A stretch of 64,000 nucleotides of DNA from Microbispora hainanensis (GCF_036186745.1 NZ_CP108086.1:7998001-8062000); one strand, 5' to 3'. Shown: positions 17,452 through 25,654, numbered from the stretch's first letter. The notes: generated by a model from the letters alone, not told the origin. Numbers and translations are program-made.

Positions 17452-18465
17452 TCATGCGAGCCGCCCGGCGATGTCCAGCAGGTCGGTTCCCGCGAGCTCC
17501 GGCAGGCAGCAGCCGGCCAGGACGCGGGCCCGCTCGCGCCAGGCGGCGGGCAGCGCGTCGTGCCCCGCGGCGCAGCCGAGCAGCGCGCCGGTGAGCGCGG
17601 GCGCGGAGTCGGCGACCGGGGCGAGGCAGGCCGCCGCCGAGACGCCCGCGCCGAACGCCTCCTGCGGCGGCCCGCAGGAGGCGACGTCGGCGAGGGCCAG
17701 CGCGACCGGCACGGTCTGCGCGGCGGCGACGCCGTAGCTGTAGACGTGGTCGAGCACGGCGGCGTCCAGCGCCGGCACCGCGGCGAAGGGCGAGCCCGCC
17801 GCCCGCGCCGCCGCGAGGGCCTCGCGCGCCGCGTGCCCGATCGCCGTGTCCGGCGGCAGCGCGCCGAGCGCCGCCTCCACCGCCTCGCCCATCGGGGCGC
17901 CGTCCGTCAGCGCCGCGACCGCGCGGGCCATCGCGACCGCGCCGAGCACGCCGTCCTCCGCGTTGGTGACGCGCGCGTCCTCCAGCGGATCGAGCCCGGC
18001 CGCGCCGAAGGCGACGGCCCGCACGGCGGCGGCGTCGTCGAAGTGGTGGGGGTTGTCGTGGCCGCTGGCGGGCGGGCACTTGCCCGCCGCGAGGTTGTCG
18101 AGCGCCGCCCACACGGAGATGCGCGCCCGGACGTCGTCGCGGCCCGCCAGGCGGCCGAACGCCTCGGCCCGGTCCTCCCGGATGGTCAGGGCCGTCCAGG
18201 CCAGCCACTCGGCGTCGTCCGACGGGCCCGCCGCCAGCGGCGCCACCGGCTGGTTCAGCGCGAACGGCACCGGCAGCGTGGTGACCTGGTGTTCCTCGGC
18301 GAACGCGTCGAGCTCCCGGTGCAGCCGCCTGCTCCAGCCGGCCAGCAGCGCGGACCGGTGCCGGGCGGCCGGCCATCCGGCCGCGTCGCCGGCGGCGAGG
18401 CCGATGACGGCCCCCCGCACGCGGTCGAGCCTGGGCGGCCCGTCCCGCCTGTCCCCCGATGGCAT
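17452..18465 (-). CDS. ADP-ribosylglycohydrolase-family protein B, metal motifs degenerate
   Basis: This 337-residue protein has the overall DraG/ARH layout, opening RVRGAVIGLAAGDAAGWPAA, but both metal-binding motifs are altered. The TDDT site reads GPSDDAEWLAW, and the C-terminal DxDT site reads APVADSAPALTGALLGCAAG. It may have lost classical binuclear catalysis and act as a binding or structural partner, or use a changed site. It lies six bases after protein A's stop and overlaps protein C's alternative start by four bases. Retention within a tight operon argues against simple decay. No other domain is visible and I cannot assign a substrate. Confidence 0.75.
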   Translation of the reverse strand: MPSGDRRDGPPRLDRVRGAVIGLAAGDAAGWPAARHRSALLAGWSRRLHRELDAFAEEHQVTTLPVPFALNQPVAPLAAGPSDDAEWLAWTALTIREDRAEAFGRLAGRDDVRARISVWAALDNLAAGKCPPASGHDNPHHFDDAAAVRAVAFGAAGLDPLEDARVTNAEDGVLGAVAMARAVAALTDGAPMGEAVEAALGALPPDTAIGHAAREALAAARAAGSPFAAVPALDAAVLDHVYSYGVAAAQTVPVALALADVASCGPPQEAFGAGVSAAACLAPVADSAPALTGALLGCAAGHDALPAAWRERARVLAGCCLPELAGTDLLDIAGRLA

Positions 18466-18471
18466 GTGGTC

Positions 18472-19434
18472 CTACATTCCTTTCACGATCTCGTCGGCGA
18501 CGTCGCGGATGTCCCGCCCGGCGACCACGGGCAGGCAGCGGCCCGCCACCGGGCCGATGCGCTCGGCCCAGCGGGCGGGCACCGCCGCCTCACCGCGGCC
18601 CGCCCCGGAGAGAGCGCCTGCGACGGCGGCGGTGGTGTCGGCGTCCCTGCCGAGGTTGGCGGCCGTAACGACCGACGCCTCGATCTCCCCGCCGCCCGCC
18701 ACGTAGGCGGCGAACGCGAGGGCGACCGCCTCGGGCGCCAGGTCGGTCCACGGGTAGTGCTTGACCACGACCGTGTCGTGGAGCGTGCGGGCCAGGAGGG
18801 GGCGGGGCGTGCGGGCGGCGACGTCGAGCGCGGCGCGCAGGCTGCGTGCCGTCCAGGAGTCCTCCGGCACCGCCCGCAGCGCCGCCCCGGCCACCTCCTC
18901 GGGCGGGGCGCCGGTCATCGCGACCGCGACCGCCGCGGCCACCGCCCGGCCGCCGAGGATCCCCTCGCCGGTGTGGCTCACCCGCCCGTCGGTCTCCGCC
19001 AGCCGCGCCGCCTCGTCCGGGTCGCCCGCCGCGAAGATCCCGTACGGCGCGGCCCGCATGGCCAGGCCGTCGGACCAGCCGTGGGCGTGCCACCGGCCGG
19101 TCAGCGGCGGCTCAAGGCCGCGGCGCAGGGCCTCGACCGTGCCGAGCTCGGAGAACCCGGCGCCGCGCATCGGCCCGTCGAGCCGCGCGACGATCTCCTC
19201 GCGCCAGGCCCGCGCCACGTCCGCTGAGGTGAGCGCGTGACCGTGGCGCAGGAGCACGGTGGCGGCGAAGATCGTGTATTCGGTGTCGTCGGTGCCGCCG
19301 CGCTCGATCTCGGTGAGCACGCCCCACCGCGCGGCGATCTGTTCCGGAGAGAGGTTCTCCGCGGGGGCGCCCAGGGCGTCGCCGGCGGCGAGGCCGAGCA
19401 GACAACCCCGGGCGCGGTCACGTACGGAGGTCAA
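18472..19434 (-). CDS. ADP-ribosylglycohydrolase-family protein A
   Basis: This compact DraG/ARH-family hydrolase (320 residues) is the most canonical of the four. ARGCLLGLAAGDALGAPAE opens the core, GGTDDTEYTIFAATVLL carries the TDDT metal ligands, VSHTGEGILGGRAVAAAVAV follows, and AANLGRDADTTAAVAGALSG carries the DxDT ligands. I place the start at TTG 19434, which overlaps the binding-protein stop as TTGA. There is no nearer ATG or GTG, and the conserved RDRARGCLLG begins four codons later. The frame continues further upstream inside the binding-protein gene, but that part is a shadow. Likely a cytoplasmic hydrolase of the imported ribosyl compound. Confidence 0.85.
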   Translation of the reverse strand: MTSVRDRARGCLLGLAAGDALGAPAENLSPEQIAARWGVLTEIERGGTDDTEYTIFAATVLLRHGHALTSADVARAWREEIVARLDGPMRGAGFSELGTVEALRRGLEPPLTGRWHAHGWSDGLAMRAAPYGIFAAGDPDEAARLAETDGRVSHTGEGILGGRAVAAAVAVAMTGAPPEEVAGAALRAVPEDSWTARSLRAALDVAARTPRPLLARTLHDTVVVKHYPWTDLAPEAVALAFAAYVAGGGEIEASVVTAANLGRDADTTAAVAGALSGAGRGEAAVPARWAERIGPVAGRCLPVVAGRDIRDVADEIVKGM

Positions 19435-20744
19435 CGGCTGTACCGCTCCAGCACCTTGTTCCCCTCCTCGACGAGCCGCTTGGCCAGCTCGTCGAGGCTG
19501 ATCTTGTCGGCGAAGTACTCCTGCATCGCCGGCGTGGCCACCTTGCTCTTCCACTCGTCGAACCCGTTCACCTTGAGGAACGGCGCGACGACGAGGTCCT
19601 TGGCCGAGGCGGTGGCGACGTCCCACCCGTTCTCCTCCGTGGTGAGCGCCGAGATCTTCGCGGCGCTCGTGCTGGTGGGCAGCAGCCAGTCGCCCTTGGC
19701 CAGCTTCGCCTGGTTCGGGCCGTTGAGGAAGTACGCGATGAACTTCACCGCCTCGTCGGGGTGCTTGCTGTCGGCCGCGACCGACAGCGTCTGCGAGACC
19801 GCGCCCTGCTGGGAGGTCTGACCCTTAAGCGGCGGCAGCGTGACCCACTGGAACCCGTCCGGTGCCTGCTCGGCGACCTGCTGGCGCAGGTAAACCCCGG
19901 CCGGGACGATGGCGTACTTGCCGGCGAAGAAGCCCGGCAGCGGGTCGGCGGTGCCCATGCCCAGCGCCGACGGGTCGGCCGACTTGTCGGTGTAGAGCTG
20001 GTCGTGGATGCGCTGGAGCACCTCGCGCTCCTGCGGCCCGACCTTCACCGTGGTCTTGCCGTCCTGGGTGTCGAAGAACGTGCCGCCGAAGTTGAGCGCC
20101 AGGTTGAGCACCTTGTTGACCGGCGACTTCATCGGCCAGGCCACGCCGTACGTGCCCTTCTTGGTGAGCTTCTTCGACACGTCGGCGAACTCGTCCCACG
20201 TCCACGGCGAGTCCGGGGTGGGGATGCGCACACCGGCGTCGTCGAGCAGCTTCTTGTTGGCGATGAGCACCTGCGACTCCTGCAGGAACGGCACGCCGTA
20301 CACGCCCTGGCCGCTCTTGCCGTCGGAGAAGGTGACCGTGTCCCACGCGGCCTGCGGGATGTCGCTCTGCAGCTCGGCGGGGATCTTGCCGGTGAGGTCG
20401 AGCAGGAAGCCCCGCGAGGCGAAGCTCGACAGCGCCGGGGAGTCGTCGTGGATGACGTCCGGCGGGTCGCCGGCCTCGAACGACGTCACGAGCTGGTCGT
20501 TGACGTTGTCCCAGCTCCCCTGGACGTACTCGACCTGGATGTTCGGGTTGGCCTTGTTCCAGTCGGCGACGATCTCCTTGTTGGCTTCGATCGACTCCTT
20601 CTGCCAGGCCAGGCTGAGGAAGCGCAGCTTCACCGGCTCCCCGGACGCGGCACCGCCGCCGTCCCCGCCGTCGCCGCCGCTTCCGCACGCGGCCGCCGCG
20701 AGCGCGACCGCCGCCACGGCCAGCGCGGCACCCAATCTCTTCAT
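19431..20744 (-). CDS. Sugar ABC transporter substrate-binding lipoprotein
   Basis: This 437-residue family 1 extracellular solute-binding protein is the receptor of a carbohydrate importer. The signal peptide ends in a lipobox (AVALAAAACGSG). The mature part has the usual start VKLRFLSLAWQKESIEANKE, IVADWNKANPNIQVEYVQGSW, PDVIHDDSPALSSFASRGF and PWTWDEFADVSKKLT. It is transcribed after the two permease genes and before the first ADP-ribosylglycohydrolase homologue, whose TTG start overlaps its stop. No dedicated ATPase gene is present. That is common for this class in actinobacteria, which share an MsiK-type ATPase encoded elsewhere. The ligand is unknown; the operon suggests a ribose-containing glycoside. 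Confidence 0.92.
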   Translation of the reverse strand: MKRLGAALAVAAVALAAAACGSGGDGGDGGGAASGEPVKLRFLSLAWQKESIEANKEIVADWNKANPNIQVEYVQGSWDNVNDQLVTSFEAGDPPDVIHDDSPALSSFASRGFLLDLTGKIPAELQSDIPQAAWDTVTFSDGKSGQGVYGVPFLQESQVLIANKKLLDDAGVRIPTPDSPWTWDEFADVSKKLTKKGTYGVAWPMKSPVNKVLNLALNFGGTFFDTQDGKTTVKVGPQEREVLQRIHDQLYTDKSADPSALGMGTADPLPGFFAGKYAIVPAGVYLRQQVAEQAPDGFQWVTLPPLKGQTSQQGAVSQTLSVAADSKHPDEAVKFIAYFLNGPNQAKLAKGDWLLPTSTSAAKISALTTEENGWDVATASAKDLVVAPFLKVNGFDEWKSKVATPAMQEYFADKISLDELAKRLVEEGNKVLERYSR

Positions 20745-20775
20745 TGAGACCTCCTTATAAGGGTCGCCATGCGGA

Positions 20776-21594
20776 TCAGCCCTTGACGGCCCCGGCCATC
20801 AGGCCGGACCGCAGGCGCCGCTGGATGATCGCGAAGAAGACGAGGCTCGGCACGGTCGCGAGCAGCGACGCCGCCGCCAGAGGGCCGAGCCGGGCGACAC
20901 CTTCCGGGCCGACGAAGCGCACCAGCGTCAGCGGAAGGGTTTCCACCTCGGGATCCTTGAGGATCACGAGGGCGAACATGAACTCGTTCCAGGACGAGAT
21001 GAAGCTGAACAACAGCGTCGCGACGACACCGGGGGCCAGCAGCGGCGCGACGACGGCGGCCAGCGCGCGCAGCCGCCCCGCGCCGTCCACCGACGCGGCC
21101 TCCTCCAGCTCGCGCGGCACCGCCCGCACGTATCCGCGCAGCATCCACAGCGCGAACGGCATGACGAACGTGACGTGCACGACCGTGAGCCCGGCGAGGG
21201 TGTTCACCAGCTCCAGCCGCCGCAGCACCATGAACAGCGGGATGATGATCAGAACGACCGGGAAGACCTGGCTGACCAGCACCCAGCCGATCGCGATCTT
21301 GCCGGCCACACCGCGGAAGCGGGCCAGCGCGTACGCCGCGGGCAGCGCGAGCGCCACCGTGATCAGCGCGGTGGCGACGGCGACGACGAGGCTGCGCAGC
21401 CCCGCGCCGACCAGGTCCTGCTCCGCGAAGGCGTCGGCGAAGTTGGCCAGCGTGGGCCGGCGCGGGATCCACGTGGGATCGAGGGCGGCCATCTCCTGCG
21501 GCGTCTTCAGTGCCGTGGACAGCAGCCACAGCAGCGGGAACGACAGGAAGGCGACATATCCCAGCAGGGCGAGATACTTCAGCGCGCGGGTCAT
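20776..21594 (-). CDS. Sugar ABC transporter permease, MalG type
   Basis: This 272-residue inner-membrane permease has about six hydrophobic segments and the EAA loop region ELEEAASVDGAGRLRALAAVV, of which EAASVDGAG and LRALAAVVAPLLAPG are the diagnostic parts. The N-terminal membrane segment YLALLGYVAFLSFPLLWLL and the TALKTPQEM motif are typical of MalG-like carbohydrate permeases. Its ATG lies one base after the MalF-type gene's stop. It forms the channel with that partner and receives substrate from the binding lipoprotein encoded 31 bp downstream. Confidence 0.92.
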   Translation of the reverse strand: MTRALKYLALLGYVAFLSFPLLWLLSTALKTPQEMAALDPTWIPRRPTLANFADAFAEQDLVGAGLRSLVVAVATALITVALALPAAYALARFRGVAGKIAIGWVLVSQVFPVVLIIIPLFMVLRRLELVNTLAGLTVVHVTFVMPFALWMLRGYVRAVPRELEEAASVDGAGRLRALAAVVAPLLAPGVVATLLFSFISSWNEFMFALVILKDPEVETLPLTLVRFVGPEGVARLGPLAAASLLATVPSLVFFAIIQRRLRSGLMAGAVKG

Positions 21595-21595
21595 G

Positions 21596-22501
21596 TCAGG
21601 CTCCCTCCCGTGCCTGCCGCCACAGGTACAGGCCGAGCACGGCCAGCACGACGATCGTGATCGCCACGCCGAGCGTCGCGGCGTAGCCGAAGAAGCCGTA
21701 TCGGAACGCCTCCTCGTACGCGAACAGCATGGGCAGCCTCGTCCGCCCGCCCGGCCCGCCCTGGGTGAGCACGTAGACCAGGCTGAACTGGTTGATGTTC
21801 CACACGAAGTCGAGTGAGGTGATGGCCACGATCACGGGCCGCAGCTGCGGCAGCGTGACGTTCCAGAACCGCCGCCAGGTGCCCGCGCCGTCGACGCTGA
21901 CCGCCTCGTAGAGCTCTCTGGGCACGTTCTGCAGGCCGGCGAGCAGCACGACCGTGGTCTGCGGCATGCCGGTCCAGACCCCCACGACGATGACGGCGGG
22001 CAGCGCGAGGGAGAAGTCGTGCAGCCAGTCGACGTTCGAGCCGAACAGGCCGTTGAGCAGGCCCGCGTCCGGATGGTAGACGAGCCGCCACATCAGGCCG
22101 ACCACCACGGGCGGCATCGCCCACGGCACGACCGCCAGCACCCGGGCGACGCCGCGCAGGCGGAGGTCCTGGTTCAGCAGCAGCGCGAGCCCCAGCGAGG
22201 CGAGGAACTGCAGCACGGTCACCGACACGCCCCAGACCATGCCGATCCGGAACGACTCCCAGAAGTCGCCGTCCGACAGCAGCTCGGCGAAGTTCTCCAG
22301 GCCCACGAACGAGGTCACGGTGTTGCGGCCGGACCGCGCGTCGGTGAAGGCCAGCAGGATGCCGTAGACCAGCGGGCCCACGCTGAACAGCAGCACCGGC
22401 ACGAGCGCGGGGAGCAGCAGTGTGAGCCCGCTCCCCGACAGGAGCCCACGTCGTGGCCCGCCTCCGGCGCGGCCGTACGGCCGCTCGGCGACCGCGGTCA
22501 T
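21596..22501 (-). CDS. Sugar ABC transporter permease, MalF type
   Basis: This 301-residue membrane permease starts at an ATG overlapping the LacI-family regulator's stop (ATGA). Hydrophobic segments begin at LTLLLPALVPVLLFSVGPLV, and the MalF-type FVGLENFAELLSD follows. The EAA loop is YEAVSVDGAGTWRRFWNVTLP. It pairs with the MalG-type protein to form the carbohydrate channel. The frame is open further upstream, but that section is an overlap with the regulator gene. Confidence 0.92.
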   Translation of the reverse strand: MTAVAERPYGRAGGGPRRGLLSGSGLTLLLPALVPVLLFSVGPLVYGILLAFTDARSGRNTVTSFVGLENFAELLSDGDFWESFRIGMVWGVSVTVLQFLASLGLALLLNQDLRLRGVARVLAVVPWAMPPVVVGLMWRLVYHPDAGLLNGLFGSNVDWLHDFSLALPAVIVVGVWTGMPQTTVVLLAGLQNVPRELYEAVSVDGAGTWRRFWNVTLPQLRPVIVAITSLDFVWNINQFSLVYVLTQGGPGGRTRLPMLFAYEEAFRYGFFGYAATLGVAITIVVLAVLGLYLWRQAREGA

Positions 22502-23541
22502 CGGGCACCTCCCGGCGACGCCTGCGAAACAGTGGTGGAGCCCCGGATGGTGAGGCTCGGCCGCACGACCGCCACCCGCGGCCCGCGCGGGCCGTTCTGC
22601 AGCCGGTCGAGCAGCAGCCCGGCCGCCGCCCGGCCGCGCTCGGCCGACCCGAGCGAGACGCTGGTCAGCGTCGGCCAGGTCACCGAGGCGAGGTCGGTGT
22701 CGTCCATGCCGACCACCGCCACGTCGCCGGGGACGTCCCTGCCCTGCTCGCGCAGCACGTCGAGCGCGCCGAGCGCGATGAGGTCGTTGGCGCACATCAG
22801 CGCGTCCACGCCGGGCACGCGCGACAGCAGCGCCCGCGCGGCGCGCGCCCCGCTGTCGCGGTAGAAGTCGCCCACCTCGACGAGGTCCTCGTCGTACGGC
22901 AGGCCGAGCGCCTCCAGCGCCTCCCGGTAGGCGGCGGCGCGGGCGGCGCCGGGAACGGTGTCGAGCGGGCCGTTGAGGAAGCCGATGCGCCGCCTGCCGA
23001 TGGTGTGCAGGTGGTCGAGCGCGAGCCGCACACCGGTCCTGGAGTCGGTGCGCACGTTGTCGACCAGCGCGCCCTCCGGCATGTCGTCCGGCAGCGCGCC
23101 GATGACGACGACGGGGGCGCGCGCGGCGACGATGGCCTCGACGTGCTCCTGGGTGACGCCGCGCAGCGGGCTGATGATGAGGCCGTCGACGTAGCGCTCG
23201 CGCAGGCCGCGCAGCACGTCGAGCTCGTCGTCGGTCTCGCCGTCGGTGGAGTGGATCAGGAGCCGGTAGCCGGCCGCCTTCAGCAGCGGCTGGATCTCGC
23301 GCACCATCGCCACGTAGACCGGGTTGCCGATGTCGGCCATCGCGAAGGCGATCTGGTCGGTGCGGCGGTTGCGGAGCGAGCGGGCGACCGAGTTGGGCAC
23401 GTAGCCGAGTTCGTCGGCCGCGCGCATGACGCGCCGCACGGTGTCCTCGCGCGTGGGCAGCCCGTTAAGCACACGTGACACCGAGGCGATCGACACACCG
23501 GCGCGTTGCGCGATCGTGGTGATCGTGGGACCCTCGGTCAA
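22498..23541 (-). CDS. LacI-family transcriptional regulator of the ribosyl operon
   Basis: This 347-residue repressor has an N-terminal LacI helix-turn-helix (TIAQRAGVSIASVSRVLNG, then RRVMRAADELGYVPN) and a sugar-binding core of the periplasmic-binding fold, with IAFAMADIGNPVYVAMV, GLIISPLRG, VDALMCANDLIALGAL and VAVVGMDD. It is the first gene of the operon and overlaps the permease start, so it is made together with the genes it probably represses. Two LacI-type palindromes lie 27 and 62 bases before its start. That arrangement implies negative autoregulation, relieved by the imported sugar or a metabolite. The inducer is unknown. Confidence 0.93.
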   Translation of the reverse strand: MTEGPTITTIAQRAGVSIASVSRVLNGLPTREDTVRRVMRAADELGYVPNSVARSLRNRRTDQIAFAMADIGNPVYVAMVREIQPLLKAAGYRLLIHSTDGETDDELDVLRGLRERYVDGLIISPLRGVTQEHVEAIVAARAPVVVIGALPDDMPEGALVDNVRTDSRTGVRLALDHLHTIGRRRIGFLNGPLDTVPGAARAAAYREALEALGLPYDEDLVEVGDFYRDSGARAARALLSRVPGVDALMCANDLIALGALDVLREQGRDVPGDVAVVGMDDTDLASVTWPTLTSVSLGSAERGRAAAGLLLDRLQNGPRGPRVAVVRPSLTIRGSTTVSQASPGGAR

Positions 23542-23567
23542 CGGAACCTCACTTGGGAGAATGTCCT

Positions 23568-23579
23568 GTAATCGTTTAC
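23568..23579. promoter_or_regulatory. LacI-type operator, proximal
   Basis: GTAATCGTTTAC is a palindrome with one mismatch, 27 bases before the LacI-family gene's start. Its central CG step is characteristic of LacI-family sites. It repeats the distal site 35 bp away. Confidence 0.7.
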
Positions 23580-23602
23580 TGGCCGGTAACGCACAGCGAT
23601 CT

Positions 23603-23614
23603 GTAAACGTTTAC
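23603..23614. promoter_or_regulatory. LacI-type operator, distal
   Basis: GTAAACGTTTAC is a perfect 12-bp palindrome with the central CG typical of LacI/GalR-family operators. It is centred 35 bp from the proximal site, so two repressor dimers could act together. Confidence 0.75.
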
Positions 23615-23738
23615 GGCCGGATGAGTCCATATCAAACCGGGTCCTCTGGAGAGCGTCAAGTAACGAACGTGTAAACCATCTAGATCACCAAGCCGCAACA
23701 AGCCGCGCGTTGGTTCTGCTCTTCGACCAGATTCGCCC

Positions 23739-23744
23739 TAGAAT
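23739..23744 (+). promoter_or_regulatory. -10 element of a probable leaderless transcript
   Basis: TAGAAT ends eight bases before the GTG start of the CbiX-like gene, and no ribosome-binding sequence lies between them. Confidence 0.45.
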
Positions 23745-23752
23745 CCGCCGAT

Positions 23753-24628
23753 GTGAACGAAGGTCACGAGGACCCGCCGAAGCTCCCCACCAGAGAGCGC
23801 TCTCCGCGGTTTGGGGGCGGCCGCCACAGACGGCCCCTCCCCGCCGACCTGCCGCCTGACGCGCCTGCCCTGGTCCTGGCGGTGCCGGGCAAGGCCGGCG
23901 ATCCGGTGGGCCCGGGCGGTGACGTGGCCATGGAGGTCGCCTCCATCGTCAGGATCGACAACCCGCAGATCGACCTTCGTATCGTCTCGCTGGCCGACGG
24001 CGGCGCCGACCTCACCAAGGAGTTCGCGTCCATCGCCGCCCAGCGACCGGCGGACGGACCGGCCGCGGTGGTCGTCCCGCTCGTCACCGGGCCCCATCCG
24101 CGCGTGCTGCGCGCCGTACGGGACGCCGTGACGCAGAGCGAGGCCGCGGTGCGGATCACCGAGCCGCTCGGCCCGCATCCGCTGCTGGCCGAGGCCCTGC
24201 ACGTGCGCCTGGCCGAGGCGGGCCTGGCCCGCGCCGACCGGATGCGCCTGTTCAACGTCTCCTCGCCGGTCGACGGGATCATCGTCGCGACCGCCGGAGG
24301 CGACGAGGCCGCCCGCGGCGCGGACGCGACGGCCGTCCTGCTGGCCGCCCGCCTGACGCTGCCCGTCGTCCCCGCCGCGCTGGACGGCCAGCCGAGCGTG
24401 CGCGACGCCGCCGAGCGCCTGCGCAACATCGGCGCCAACCGGCTCGCCATGGTGCCGTACGTCATCGGTCCCGAGACCGACCTCGACCGGATCACGGCGG
24501 CCGCCGACTCGATCGGCGCCGGGTGCGCCGAGCCCCTCGGCGCGCACGAGTCCGTGGCCCGCATGGTGTGCGTGCGGTACGGCGCCGCCTTCGGCGGTTT
24601 CGACGGCTTCGACGACCTGTCGGACTAA
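23753..24628 (+). CDS. CbiX/SirB-like sirohydrochlorin chelatase-family protein
   Basis: This 291-residue protein has the layout of actinobacterial CbiX/SirB-like proteins, in which two related alpha/beta halves form a chelatase that puts cobalt or iron into sirohydrochlorin. Supporting segments are PALVLAVPGKAGDP near the start, where chelatases carry a HGS motif, VVVPLVTGPHPRVLRAVRDA, and in the second half DGIIVATAGGDEAARGADA and NRLAMVPYVIGPETDLDRI. The usual catalytic His at the first strand is not seen (VPGKAG replaces HGSR), so activity is uncertain. The gene stands alone, possibly leaderless, and its end overlaps the convergent TetR gene by four bases. Confidence 0.6.
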   Translation: MNEGHEDPPKLPTRERSPRFGGGRHRRPLPADLPPDAPALVLAVPGKAGDPVGPGGDVAMEVASIVRIDNPQIDLRIVSLADGGADLTKEFASIAAQRPADGPAAVVVPLVTGPHPRVLRAVRDAVTQSEAAVRITEPLGPHPLLAEALHVRLAEAGLARADRMRLFNVSSPVDGIIVATAGGDEAARGADATAVLLAARLTLPVVPAALDGQPSVRDAAERLRNIGANRLAMVPYVIGPETDLDRITAAADSIGAGCAEPLGAHESVARMVCVRYGAAFGGFDGFDDLSD

Positions 24629-25236
24629 CCCCCGTCGCCCGCGCCGGCGGACTCCTCGGCGCGGGTCGCACGGTCGAACAGCTCGGCGAGCTCGTCCGCG
24701 CAGACGCCGGGATCGGCGCCCTCGACGACCCGTTCGGCCATCGCGTCGATGGACGCGCGCAGCGCCGCTCCCATCACCGTGCAGTCGAAGCTCCGGAAGG
24801 CCCCCGTACGCTGCCCGTCCTCGAACAGGGCCACGAGCCTGGCGATCGCGGCATCCCTCTCCCCGACTCCGACAGGGGCCTTGTTGAAGGCGATCTGCTG
24901 CACCGCGCGCACGTGCCCGGGGTTGCGGGCGACGAAGGCGAGGTTCGACCTGATGAACGCCTCCAGTTGAGCACGGGCTCCGTGCGCGGCCTGTATCGCC
25001 GGCCGCATGAAGGCCGCGGCGTCGGCGACGACCTGCTGGACGACGGCCTCGAACAGCCGGTCCTTGCTGGAGAAGTGGTAGGTGATCAGTCTCTTGCTGC
25101 TGAGCCCGGCGTGCTCGCAGATGGCCTCGAACGTGGTCTCCGCGTAGCCGCGCTCGGCGAGCACGGCGATCGCGGCCGAGGCGATCTGAGCTCTGCGCGC
25201 CTCGGTGGCCGCCTGACGGGTCCCAGGGCTTCTCAT
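24625..25236 (-). CDS. TetR-family transcriptional regulator
   Basis: This 203-residue TetR-type repressor has an N-terminal DNA-binding domain (RRAQIASAAIAVLAERGYAE, then FEAICEHAGLSSKRLITYHF and SSKDRLFEAVVQQVV). An all-helical ligand domain follows. It lies one base after a small membrane-protein gene's stop, so the two form one operon. A large palindrome at 25619-25654 overlaps that operon's start and is the likely autoregulatory operator. The ligand is unknown; small-molecule sensing linked to the membrane partner is inferred. Confidence 0.9.
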   Translation of the reverse strand: MRSPGTRQAATEARRAQIASAAIAVLAERGYAETTFEAICEHAGLSSKRLITYHFSSKDRLFEAVVQQVVADAAAFMRPAIQAAHGARAQLEAFIRSNLAFVARNPGHVRAVQQIAFNKAPVGVGERDAAIARLVALFEDGQRTGAFRSFDCTVMGAALRASIDAMAERVVEGADPGVCADELAELFDRATRAEESAGAGDGG

Positions 25237-25237
25237 G

Positions 25238-25627
25238 TCACCTCAGCTTGCCATCCTTCGGATACGCCTCGCGCACCGTACGCCGGTTGACGATCAGTGC
25301 GACGGCGGCGACCAGGACGCCGACCACGCCCTGCTCCGCCTTCATCCACACCGGATAGCCGCTGTCGGGCGCGAGCAGGATGAGCACGATGCCGATGGGC
25401 GCGGCGATGCTGACGTAGCGGATGCGTACGTACGCGGTTCTCTTGCCACGCGCGGCCTGACCCGTCAGGGCGACGAGCCAGACGGACGCCGCGGCCACGG
25501 CCGCTCCGCGGAGCCAGACCACCCAGTCGCCGCCGATAACGGCGGCCACGCCGAGTGTCGCGATCGAGATGACGAGGACGGCGACGAAGAGCGTCCGCAC
25601 GGCGGGCCAGCCCAGTTTGTTATCCAC
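25238..25627 (-). CDS. Small four-helix membrane protein paired with TetR
   Basis: This 129-residue integral membrane protein has four predicted helices: about residues 10-30 (TLFVAVLVISIATLGVAAVI), 36-55, 70-86 (VSIAAPIGIVLILLA) and 97-112. The start is GTG 25627, which lies inside the first half-site of the 36-bp palindrome, so the message may be leaderless and fully blocked when the TetR protein binds. I recognise no transporter motif. It matches the small DUF-type hypothetical membrane proteins often found beside TetR genes in actinobacteria. Function is unassigned. Confidence 0.75.
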   Translation of the reverse strand: MDNKLGWPAVRTLFVAVLVISIATLGVAAVIGGDWVVWLRGAAVAAASVWLVALTGQAARGKRTAYVRIRYVSIAAPIGIVLILLAPDSGYPVWMKAEQGVVGVLVAAVALIVNRRTVREAYPKDGKLR

Positions 25628-25654
25628 GCGGATAAAATTATTCGCATGGATAAC
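25619..25654. promoter_or_regulatory. Compound palindromic operator of the TetR operon
   Basis: A 36-bp imperfect palindrome is bounded by GTTATCCA and TGGATAAC and contains two nested repeats, TTATCCACGCGGATAA and TTATTCGCATGGATAA. It covers the GTG start of the membrane-protein gene. The size and two-fold nesting fit binding of two TetR dimers. Confidence 0.7.

Noticed and set aside
17456..18376. Upstream extension of the protein C frame to 18376
   Set aside because: The extension lies inside the protein B gene and reads as low-complexity Arg/Gly/Pro sequence; similarity to the family begins only near 17410.
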